Source of the DNA: an uncultured Acetatifactor sp.
Lineage (GTDB): Bacteria > Bacillota > Clostridia > Lachnospirales > Lachnospiraceae
Direction: 5' to 3'
NCBI GenBank assembly: GCA_910586835.1
Contig: CAJUJU010000029.1
Coordinates: 33,147-43,983 of the forward strand
Length of the DNA: 10,837 bases
Shown here: piece by piece, positions 1-5,701 of the stretch
How the letters are laid out: every line of letters starts with the position of its first letter
Position numbering within the stretch: position 1 is the stretch's first letter
Program-made: the position numbers and the translations under genes
Notes under the pieces: generated by a model
Databases searched by the model: none
What the model was told of the DNA's origin: nothing
The model's input: only the letters and a program-made list of their open reading frames with translations

Positions 1-1401
1 ATGGAAAACAAGTTTGACTACAAGGATGTATTTACATATAACGAGACGGAGGCGAACCAGTATGCGGCCAGGTGCATGGTGGTCTGCGCCGCCGTGGGAG
101 CGGGATCGTGGCTGCTGGATCTGGTGGGAATTTTTATTGTACCCATGGAGATCATGAGTGTGGCAATTTCCGTGCTGATGGTCTGTTTTCTGTTTCCCAT
201 CCTGATCTGCAGGATTACGGGGGGCGTAGGGGCGTGGATTAAATATGTCATGCTGTTGTGCAGTATTGTGGGGGTGTTTGTCCTGTCCTGCGCCATGCCC
301 AAGCACGGCCTGCTGGCCTGGGCGCTGCCGCTGATGCTGAGCTGCCATTACTATTCCAGGGTGCTGATCTGGCTGACACTGGTTCTGTCACAGATTCTGT
401 TTTCCGCGTCCATCTTTATCGGTATGTTTGTGGGAGAGTGGGATCAGGCATTGCTGAATGCGGCTATTTCCACCGGTCCCAGGGAGATTACACAGAAGCT
501 GATCGTGGATGCGGCTTTCTTCTTCGCGCTGCCCAGAGCGGCCATACTGTTGGGAATGTCGGCTATCTGTATCACGTTGGCAAAGCGCACCCGGACGCTT
601 CTGGAAAAGCAGGCGAGGGACAGTCAGGAGCGGGAGAGAATCGCCGCGGAGCTGGATGTGGCAAGGAATATTCAGGCGGAGATGCTGCCCTGCCTGTTTC
701 CTGCCTTTCCGGAGCGGAAAGAGTTTGAGGTCTATGCCACAATGAATCCGGCCAAGGAAGTGGGCGGCGATTTTTACGATTTTTTTATGGTGGACGACAG
801 ACATCTGGCCGTGGTCATGGCGGATGTGTCCGGAAAGGGCGTGCCTGCCGCACTGTTTATGGTGATCGGCAAGACGCTGCTGAAAGATCACACGAAGCCG
901 GGCGTGCGTCTGGGGCGCGTGTTTGAGGAGGTAAACAACCTGCTGTGCGAATCCAACGGAGAAGGTCTTTTTATCACGGCCTTTGAGGGAGTCCTGGATC
1001 TTGTCACAGGGCAGTTTGATTTTGTCAACGCCGGGCATGAGCCGCTTTTTATCGCCAGAAAGGGAGAGGGCTATAAGCCTCGCAGGCTTTCCCCGGGGTT
1101 TGTTCTGGCGGGCATGGAAAATATGAAGTATCAGGAGGGGAGTATTCAGCTTGCGCCGGGAGACCGGATTTTCCAGTACACGGACGGCGTGACGGAGGCG
1201 ACCAACCGGAAGGAAGAGCTCTACGGCATGGAGAGACTGGAGGCCTCGCTCTGCCGCAATGCGGAAAAGGCGCCGGAGGAGCTGCTGCGCGCCGTGAAAG
1301 AAGATATAGACAGGTTTGTGGGGGAGGCTCCGCAGTTTGACGATATCACCATGCTCTGCGTGGAGTACCGGGAGGCCATGCAGGAGGAAAAAACCGCATG
1401 A
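1..1401 (+). CDS. Membrane-anchored SpoIIE/RsbU-type PP2C serine phosphatase
   Basis: Predicted 466-residue protein. Residues about 25-195 hold roughly six hydrophobic helices (near 25-47, 50-70, 79-98, 103-118, 121-143 and 169-194). A charged, coiled-coil-like linker (about 196-228, LLEKQARDSQERERIAAELD) then leads into a complete SpoIIE-type PPM phosphatase domain. Visible metal-site and core motifs are GGDFYD (255-260), MADVSGKG (273-280), VNAGHEP (342-348), YTDGVTEA (393-400) and QFDDITML (445-452), so the expected aspartates are present and the enzyme should be active. Family members dephosphorylate phosphoserine on anti-sigma-factor antagonists (STAS proteins). Here the membrane part would act as the sensor, but no STAS or anti-sigma partner is in the window. 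The window begins exactly at the ATG, so the start, its ribosome site and the promoter cannot be checked. The 3' end overlaps the next gene as ATGA. Confidence 0.9.
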   Translation: MENKFDYKDVFTYNETEANQYAARCMVVCAAVGAGSWLLDLVGIFIVPMEIMSVAISVLMVCFLFPILICRITGGVGAWIKYVMLLCSIVGVFVLSCAMPKHGLLAWALPLMLSCHYYSRVLIWLTLVLSQILFSASIFIGMFVGEWDQALLNAAISTGPREITQKLIVDAAFFFALPRAAILLGMSAICITLAKRTRTLLEKQARDSQERERIAAELDVARNIQAEMLPCLFPAFPERKEFEVYATMNPAKEVGGDFYDFFMVDDRHLAVVMADVSGKGVPAALFMVIGKTLLKDHTKPGVRLGRVFEEVNNLLCESNGEGLFITAFEGVLDLVTGQFDFVNAGHEPLFIARKGEGYKPRRLSPGFVLAGMENMKYQEGSIQLAPGDRIFQYTDGVTEATNRKEELYGMERLEASLCRNAEKAPEELLRAVKEDIDRFVGEAPQFDDITMLCVEYREAMQEEKTA

Positions 1402-2333
1402 TTTTGAGCGCCAGCAGGAGAACCGATATACCGAACTATTATTCCGACTGGTTTCTGAACCGTCTTGGGGAAGGGTTCCTGTATGTGCGCAATCCCATGA
1501 ATCCCCGGCAGGTGAGCGAGATTGTGCTGTCGCCGGAGACGGTGGACTGCATTGTGTTCTGGACCAAGAATCCGGAGCCCATGATGAACCGTCTGGGGGA
1601 GCTGAAGAATTATCCCTTTTGTTTTCAGTTTACGCTGACCGGTTACGGAGCGGATGTGGAGCGGAATGTGCCGGACAAGCTGACGGTGATGGCGCCGATC
1701 TTTCGGAGGCTTTCGGAAAGAATCGGGAGAGAGCGGGTGGTCTGGAGATATGACCCCATTCTTTTTACAGAGAAGTATTCGCCGGAGTATCATCTGGAGC
1801 TGTTCGGGAAGCTGGCCCGAGCCCTGAAGGGCTGCACGGAAAGGTGTGTCATCAGCTTTGTGGATACCTATGTTAAAAACAGAAAGGCCATGGCGGCTCT
1901 GAGGATTTATGAACCGGGCGGGCAGCAGCTGTCAGCCTTTGCGGAGCGCCTTGGCCGGACAGCGGCGGAGAACGGCATGGAGATGTTCAGCTGCTGTGAG
2001 CGAATGGATCTGGAGCATTGCGGCATAAAGCATGGCAGCTGTATTGATCAGACCCTGATAGAACGGGTCATCGGCTGCGGGACACAACTGCGCAGGGACC
2101 GGAACCAGCGCCCGGGGTGCGGCTGTATGGAAAGTATTGATATCGGCCGTTATGACACCTGCAGAAACGGCTGTGTATACTGTTACGCAAGTCATGACCC
2201 GGCAGGAAGTACCTCGGGCGGCCGCAGCTATAATCCCCTGTCACCGATACTCTGCGGGGAACTGACGGAGAGCGACAGGGTCACACCAAGGCAGATGCAG
2301 TCTGTGAGGAAGGAGCAGCTGAGCCTGTTCTGA
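1398..2333 (+). CDS. DUF1848 family protein with C-terminal CxxxCxxC cluster
   Basis: 311-residue protein matching the uncharacterised DUF1848 family. It begins with ILSASRRTDIP and contains FWTKNP (54-59) and WRYDP (116-120), as in a TIM-barrel-like fold. Near the C-terminus lie C241 and C243, then C255-x3-C259-x2-C262 followed by Y263. This resembles the [4Fe-4S] cysteine triad of radical SAM enzymes, but sits at the end of the protein instead of the beginning; the resemblance is noted in the family description. No substrate or reaction is known. The start ATG at 1398 overlaps the stop of the phosphatase gene (ATGA). AGGAGG lies 9 nt upstream inside that gene, so translation is probably coupled. 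The stop is followed after 9 nt by the end of the convergent chr operon. Confidence 0.88.
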   Translation: MILSASRRTDIPNYYSDWFLNRLGEGFLYVRNPMNPRQVSEIVLSPETVDCIVFWTKNPEPMMNRLGELKNYPFCFQFTLTGYGADVERNVPDKLTVMAPIFRRLSERIGRERVVWRYDPILFTEKYSPEYHLELFGKLARALKGCTERCVISFVDTYVKNRKAMAALRIYEPGGQQLSAFAERLGRTAAENGMEMFSCCERMDLEHCGIKHGSCIDQTLIERVIGCGTQLRRDRNQRPGCGCMESIDIGRYDTCRNGCVYCYASHDPAGSTSGGRSYNPLSPILCGELTESDRVTPRQMQSVRKEQLSLF

Positions 2334-2364
2334 GCAGGGGGGTCAGACGGCCCCCAGAAGAACA
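2326..2364. other. Convergent 3'-end inverted repeat, possible weak bidirectional terminator
   Basis: An inverted repeat sits over the junction of two converging genes. The outer arms are TGTTCT (2326-2331) and AGAACA (2359-2364). The inner arms are five G of the GGGGGG run (2337-2342) and CCCCC (2351-2355), with unequal unpaired stretches between inner and outer stems. Both stop codons (2331-2333 plus, 2343-2345 minus) are inside it. No T-run follows on either strand, so it does not meet the usual pattern of an intrinsic terminator. Its role as an end-of-transcript structure is inferred from position only. Confidence 0.35.
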
Positions 2365-2915
2365 TAGATCAGGGTTCCCGCTACACCGCTGCCCAGAATG
2401 ATGGTGATGGCGCTGCATTTGAATTTCCGCAGGAGGAAGAGAGATACTGCGAAGATCCCCAACTCCACAACGCGGATGTTTTCCAGCACGATTTCTTTCA
2501 GACCGGACTGAAACAGGCCCAGCACAAGTATGGAGGTTCCGGCGGAGCCGATCAGCGCCACCACGGCGGGCCGTAAGGAGCCGAGAACCACCTGAACTCC
2601 CTTTACCGTGCGGTATTTGTAATAGAAGTGAGCCAGGGTAAGGCAGATGCAGAAGGAGGGGAGGATGCAGCCGAGGGTGCAGAGCAGCGCTCCGGGAACC
2701 CCTGCGATCCGCATTCCCACAAAGGTTGCCGAGTTGATGGAAATGGGGCCCGGGGTCATCTCTGCCACGGTAATCAGATCGGAAAACTCTTCCAGGGTCA
2801 TCAGTCCGTAGATATTGACAATCTGTTCCTGAATCAGGGGAATTGCGGCATATCCGCCGCCCACGCTGAACAATCCCACCTGTATAAACGCAAAAAACAA
2901 TTTTAACAACAGCAT
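2343..2915 (-). CDS. Chromate transporter, short-chain ChrA half (second gene)
   Basis: 190-residue, very hydrophobic membrane protein of the CHR (chromate ion transporter) family. It is about half the length of the fused ChrA proteins, as in the short-chain type encoded by paired genes. Family landmarks are the glycine-rich entry segment FSVGGGYAAIPLIQEQI (16-32) and TPGPISINSATFVG (54-67). Its ATG follows the TAA of the upstream chr gene with no gap, so the two are co-transcribed and probably translationally coupled. A GGAGG ribosome site for this start lies within the end of the upstream gene. Known members export chromate, or exchange it with sulfate, but many anaerobe homologues have untested substrates, so the real ion here is uncertain. 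Confidence is high for the family and moderate for chromate. Confidence 0.88.
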   Translation of the reverse strand: MLLLKLFFAFIQVGLFSVGGGYAAIPLIQEQIVNIYGLMTLEEFSDLITVAEMTPGPISINSATFVGMRIAGVPGALLCTLGCILPSFCICLTLAHFYYKYRTVKGVQVVLGSLRPAVVALIGSAGTSILVLGLFQSGLKEIVLENIRVVELGIFAVSLFLLRKFKCSAITIILGSGVAGTLIYVLLGAV

Positions 2916-3488
2916 TTAAGCCTCCTTACTTTTTCTTTTCCATGTGAGAAACAGGTCTATGAGGCCGATTCCCAGACAGACCGGAATGATGAGCATGGCG
3001 CTGACACCCAGAAAGCAGGCGGCCGTAAAGGCTGCAAGCATCATTGTTATATAGAGAATACGCCTTGTTTTGAATACGTTTCCGGCAAGATTGATCACCA
3101 CGTCAAAGATGACGGCGGCGACGCCTGCCCGCATGACCTGCAGGGCGGTGGCGATATAGGGGTTCGTGCGGAACTGTTCGTAAAACAGGGAAATAACCGA
3201 AATAATGGCCATGGGGGGAAGGATGGTTCCCAGAATGGCCGTCAGTGAGCCAACGATGCCTGACACCCGGTAGCCTATGATGACGGAGCAATTGACCAGA
3301 ATAGGCCCGGGAGCCGACTGGGTGATGGCAGTCACATCCAGCATCTCATCCTCCCCCAGCCATTTCAGCTCCTCCACATACTTCTTTTTCATGAGAGAAA
3401 CAATGACAAATCCGCCTCCGAAGGCGCAGGCGCTGAGCAGGAACATGGATCGGAATAACATCCAGAGTTTCCGGCAATCTTTTTTCAT
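2916..3488 (-). CDS. Chromate transporter, short-chain ChrA half (first gene)
   Basis: 190-residue CHR-family half-transporter, the same length as its partner downstream. Landmarks are CAFGGGFVIVSLMKKKYVE (21-39) and QSAPGPILVNCSVIIGYR (57-74), matching the PGP motif of the partner. The rest is hydrophobic helices ending in a basic tail. The frame is open 13 codons further upstream (ATG at 3527), but I place the start at 3488: GGGGGTG lies 7 nt before it, and the extra residues would be translated from a GC-rich hairpin (3503-3519) belonging to a repeat-like leader. Two non-identical halves probably assemble as a heterodimer with opposite topology; this is family knowledge, not seen here. Transcription most likely starts at the promoter at 3690-3718. 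Confidence 0.87.
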   Translation of the reverse strand: MKKDCRKLWMLFRSMFLLSACAFGGGFVIVSLMKKKYVEELKWLGEDEMLDVTAITQSAPGPILVNCSVIIGYRVSGIVGSLTAILGTILPPMAIISVISLFYEQFRTNPYIATALQVMRAGVAAVIFDVVINLAGNVFKTRRILYITMMLAAFTAACFLGVSAMLIIPVCLGIGLIDLFLTWKRKSKEA

Positions 3489-3502
3489 ACTTACACCCCC
3501 AA

Positions 3503-3677
3503 GCCCGCCTTTGGCGGGCACAAACATTCAATGAGAAGAATTGCTTCTCTTGCAATTCTTCGGTGTGAAGAAGCTCTGCTTGCAGAGCGTAAAATCACTT
3601 GGCGAGGTCTTTTCGAGCTTAGTGATTTCCTTCATACTGATACCTTTCTGCCCGCTTCAGTGGGCATTGATTCAATG
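3503..3677. repeat. Nested inverted-repeat element in the chr leader (MITE-like or structured RNA)
   Basis: This stretch is almost entirely self-complementary. Hairpin A: GCCCGCC/GGCGGGC (3503-3509/3513-3519). Hairpin B: GAAGAATTGC/GCAATTCTTC, 10 bp perfect (3535-3544/3552-3561). Hairpin C: GCTCTG/CAGAGC (3573-3578/3583-3588). Hairpin D: AAATCACT/AGTGATTT (3592-3599/3621-3628). A stem GTGTGAAG/CTTCATAC (3563-3570/3630-3637) encloses C and D. An outer 10-of-11 stem (3514-3524/3645-3655) encloses B, C and D. Hairpin E: GCCCGC/GTGGGC (3650-3655/3660-3665). Lastly comes the palindrome CATTGA-T-TCAATG (3665-3677). Hairpins A and E compete with the outer stem. It could be a small palindromic mobile repeat, a cis-regulatory leader of the chr operon, or a small RNA. 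I do not recognise it as a named riboswitch or RNA family. A search for further copies was not possible. Confidence 0.7.
3528..3635 (-). CDS. 35-residue leader or repeat-encoded small ORF upstream of chr
   Basis: On the minus strand, an ATG at 3635 opens a 35-codon frame that starts MKEITKLEKT and ends in TGA at 3528-3530. AAAGG lies 7 nt before the ATG, so it has a usable ribosome site, and it lies wholly within the predicted transcript of the chr operon. It is in the same frame as the first chr gene: directly after the TGA an ATG opens the 13-codon extension of that gene. The peptide is polar and rich in Ser, Lys and Thr, with two Cys and no membrane segment. Most of its codons lie in the arms of inverted repeats, so it may be an accidental by-product of the element. 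From memory, unverified, the first residues resemble N-termini of some clostridial serine recombinases. Function unknown. Confidence 0.35.
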   Translation of the reverse strand: MKEITKLEKTSPSDFTLCKQSFFTPKNCKRSNSSH

Positions 3678-3689
3678 GTTGGTTCTTTG

Positions 3690-3718
3690 ATTATAAAATA
3701 TTTGTTTATTGTGCGCAA
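3690..3718 (-). promoter_or_regulatory. Sigma-A-type promoter of the chr operon
   Basis: On the minus strand, TTGCGC (3718-3713) and a perfect TATAAT (3695-3690) are separated by exactly 17 nt. The predicted start is near 3683. This gives a leader of about 195 nt that holds the inverted-repeat element and the 35-codon frame before the first chr gene. Confidence 0.6.
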
Positions 3719-3834
3719 TGTCTATTTAAATCTGACAGGATATTATATCATAGAAAAACAGGAAACTTTTCAGAAGAATTATCGTCTATAGTATCAGATG
3801 AGTTCGACGAAGCCATTTAACGGGAGGTATTATC

Positions 3835-4233
3835 ATGAACAAAAAAATGATTGCATTTGTTGTTGCTGTGCTTTGTTACAGCGCAGTGCTTGCAGGAGCA
3901 TTCTGCTTTATTGGATATAAGGCAGCTTGTGACCGCACGGAAAGCGCCGCGCCAACCATGATCCCTCAAACCTTTTATGCCACGATTTCAGACATTCAGG
4001 GCAACACGCTGAAGGTGACGGGAATGGATGTCAATGACATTAACTTCAGAGGGGAATTCAGCTTTTCCGTTGCAGAAGAGACGAAAATCACATGGCGGTA
4101 TACGGATATTTCAATGGAAGATCTGGATGTGGGTGATCATATTTCCATTACCTTTACAGGGGAAATTCTTGAAACATATCCTGCCGGGATACAACAGGTC
4201 GTTGCTGTTCAGTTGCTGGATGATGAAATATAA
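3835..4233 (+). CDS. Small exported or membrane-anchored DUF3221-like protein
   Basis: 132-residue protein. One N-terminal hydrophobic segment (about 6-28) follows MNKK, giving a signal-anchor or signal peptide. The cysteine at 32 is not in a convincing lipobox (the residues before it are KAA), so I do not call it a lipoprotein. The outer domain (about 46-128) looks like a small beta-rich OB-like fold of the DUF3221/YobA kind: a first strand FYATISDIQGNTLKV, a middle segment ending SMEDLDVGDHISITF, and the conserved-looking ILETYPAGI (111-119). Function unknown. GGGAGG (3822-3827) lies 7 nt before the ATG. No convincing promoter was found in the AT-rich 3719-3821 region, though transcription probably starts there because the chr promoter points away. 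Confidence 0.65.
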   Translation: MNKKMIAFVVAVLCYSAVLAGAFCFIGYKAACDRTESAAPTMIPQTFYATISDIQGNTLKVTGMDVNDINFRGEFSFSVAEETKITWRYTDISMEDLDVGDHISITFTGEILETYPAGIQQVVAVQLLDDEI

Positions 4234-4311
4234 GCTCGGCTCTTGCGAAACCCCCGGAACAGTTGTAAGATAGGGGTATAAAAATTTTTCTATGGAGGGG
4301 AAAGAAGTACC

Positions 4312-4899
4312 ATGAACACTTACATCATCATTGGCGTTGTCGCTGTGGTCGTCCTTTTTATTATCTTTTATGTCAAAATGACCATAGACGAAAAGAAAGG
4401 GGCGGACAGCCGGGAGAAGCAGAAGATCAAGGACATTGTCAGAAGTGTGGTGCCGGGAGGGGATACTTACACCGCGGCTTACGGAACCAGGGAGGAGCTT
4501 GCCCTTGGAGGCGGCGGAAGGAGAGTGACAGCCACCACGTCCTACTGGTTTTATGCGGTGGCCTTCAAGGCCGGGGATCTGTATCTGGTGCCGCTGGATA
4601 TTCAGGGAGGGGAGATCAGCCACAGTGAGCCGGTACACTATGGAAGAGAAGAGCTTGGCATGGTGGAGGCGAAAAACGGATATGTCACCTTGTTTGACAG
4701 GGACAGAAAAGAGATTATGACACTTTTTGTGACGGCCAGCAATACGAAGGATGACAAGTATCATCCGGTGAACATCCAGCAGAAGGAAGAAGCGGATGCC
4801 TTTGCACAGTTTGCACAGGCTTATATGCGGGAGATCAATGCTGCAAACGGGATAACCGACATTAAGGCAGCCAAAAAGGAAGCGAGAAAGAACGGCTGA
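4312..4899 (+). CDS. Hypothetical protein with one N-terminal membrane helix
   Basis: 195 residues, family not recognised. Residues 4-23 are a strongly hydrophobic helix. A charged segment follows (to about 45), then a soluble domain with alternating hydrophobic residues suggesting beta strands: a glycine-rich ELALGGGGRRV (about 62-72), SYWFYAVAFKAGDLYLVPLDI, and YVTLFDRDRKEIMTLFV. The C-terminal third is helical and charged (QQKEEADAFAQFAQAYMREI) and ends in a lysine- and arginine-rich tail. The arrangement suggests a membrane-tethered cytoplasmic domain, but no catalytic motif is visible. GGAGGGG (4294-4300) lies 11 nt before the ATG. It lies 78 nt after the DUF3221-like gene and 65 nt before the zinc-ribbon gene, so it may share their transcript. 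Confidence 0.7.
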   Translation: MNTYIIIGVVAVVVLFIIFYVKMTIDEKKGADSREKQKIKDIVRSVVPGGDTYTAAYGTREELALGGGGRRVTATTSYWFYAVAFKAGDLYLVPLDIQGGEISHSEPVHYGREELGMVEAKNGYVTLFDRDRKEIMTLFVTASNTKDDKYHPVNIQQKEEADAFAQFAQAYMREINAANGITDIKAAKKEARKNG

Positions 4900-4964
4900 G
4901 CATGGGAGCGCAGGACTGGTGAACCGGAGGGTGTGCAGGAAAATTCCACGCGGAGGAGACAGCT

Positions 4965-5219
4965 ATGGATATGCAGTTATTTGACAACTTTGAGGATGGG
5001 CAGCTGAGTATGTTTGATATGGGAGAAGATATTGAGAATCTGCAGACACCTGTGGAAGAAGCGCCTGCCGCGGAGGAGGTTCTTCCGGCATCGGGAAGCG
5101 CAGGCATCCGTATACAGAGGTGCAGCTGCTGCGGCAAGGTGCTTTTTGTAAAAGAGGAAGAGGGCTGCCTGAGCGCTTTCTGCAATGCCTGCGGCGTCAG
5201 CTATATGCAGAAGATCTGA
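4965..5219 (+). CDS. Small zinc-ribbon protein
   Basis: 84-residue protein in two parts. Residues 1-46 are acidic and probably disordered (MDMQLFDNFEDGQLSMFDMG, then a Glu/Ala/Pro-rich stretch). Residues 50-82 hold a compact zinc ribbon with C53-x2-C56 and C73-x2-C76; C55 and C68 are additional cysteines. The family is not recognised beyond zinc ribbon. An acidic tail joined to a ribbon would suit a protein-binding adaptor, but this is a guess. GGAGGAG (4952-4958) lies 6 nt before the ATG at 4965, which supports this start. The gene lies between an unrecognised membrane protein and a YjbR-family gene on the same strand. Confidence 0.72.
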   Translation: MDMQLFDNFEDGQLSMFDMGEDIENLQTPVEEAPAAEEVLPASGSAGIRIQRCSCCGKVLFVKEEEGCLSAFCNACGVSYMQKI

Positions 5220-5255
5220 GGAAGCGCTTCATATTGCTTCCCGGCGGATACACAG

Positions 5256-5290
5256 ATTCGCGCCGGAACTTGCCGTTTTGCGGCGCGGAT
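5256..5290 (+). other. Stem-loop upstream of the YjbR-family gene
   Basis: ATTCGCGCCG (5256-5265) pairs with CGGCGCGGAT (5281-5290) over 10 bp with one G-T wobble; the loop is 15 nt. It lies between the zinc-ribbon gene and the ribosome site at 5320-5327. A second hairpin precedes it (GGAAGC 5220-5225 with GCTTCC 5236-5241) immediately after the TGA. Neither is directly followed by a T-run, although a run of six T occurs at 5306-5311. They could be RNA-processing or attenuation structures; no function can be assigned. Confidence 0.4.
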
Positions 5291-5332
5291 TTGGCAAGGA
5301 GACACTTTTTTCAGCGACAGGGGGGAGACAGC

Positions 5333-5701
5333 ATGACGACACGGGAGGAAGCGCTGCGCTATGGCATGTCCTTTCGGGACGTTTATCAGGACATGCCGTT
5401 TCATGATACAAACTGGGTTCTTGTGAGGTATCGGAAAAACAAAAAGGCGTTTCTGTGGACATATGAATACCAGGGGCAGATGCGCATTAATGTAAAGACC
5501 GATCCGGAATGGAGGGACTTCTGGCGCAACGCTTTTGAGGCAGTGATTCCGGGATATCATCAGAACAAGGAGCACTGGAACACGGTAATCCTGGACGGAA
5601 CAGTCCCCGACGAGGACATCCGCAGGATGATAGCCGAGAGCTATGACCTGATCGTGGGAAAAGGACACTCCCGGAAGAAGGCGTCCACAGCCAGACAATA
5701 A
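5333..5701 (+). CDS. MmcQ/YjbR family protein
   Basis: 122-residue protein of the MmcQ/YjbR family (small double-wing-like fold, often annotated as DNA-binding although evidence for a specific role is thin). Family hallmarks are visible in order: VKTDPEW (54-60), PGYHQNKEHWNTV (73-85, with the His and Trp typical of the family) and SYDLIVGK (103-110). The frame is open upstream to 5120, but the start is placed at 5333: a GGGGGAG ribosome site (5321-5327) lies just before this ATG, the upstream reading frame overlaps the zinc-ribbon gene, and the family normally begins shortly before this point. Its last 20 codons overlap the convergent tRNA-dihydrouridine synthase gene. Confidence 0.82.
   Translation: MTTREEALRYGMSFRDVYQDMPFHDTNWVLVRYRKNKKAFLWTYEYQGQMRINVKTDPEWRDFWRNAFEAVIPGYHQNKEHWNTVILDGTVPDEDIRRMIAESYDLIVGKGHSRKKASTARQ

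Noticed and set aside
388..1038. Long minus-strand open frame inside the phosphatase gene
   Set aside because: It is a shadow of GC-rich coding sequence; the plus frame contains the full set of phosphatase motifs.
3489..3527. Start of the first chr gene at 3527, adding 13 residues
   Set aside because: The extra residues come from the GC hairpin of the leader element. The ATG at 3488 has its own ribosome site and gives the normal family length.
3531..3791. Plus-strand open frame of 86 codons across the chr leader region
   Set aside because: It consists largely of translated inverted-repeat arms and AT-rich promoter sequence, has no ribosome site and resembles no family.
4250..4290. Possible terminator between the DUF3221-like gene and the next gene (ACCCC/GGGGT then A and T runs)
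   Set aside because: The stem has only 5 bp with an 18-nt loop, and the T-run is not directly after it; too weak to call.
5120..5332. Longer YjbR-family protein starting at 5120
   Set aside because: It would overlap the zinc-ribbon gene in another frame; the ATG at 5333 has a strong ribosome site and the correct family start.
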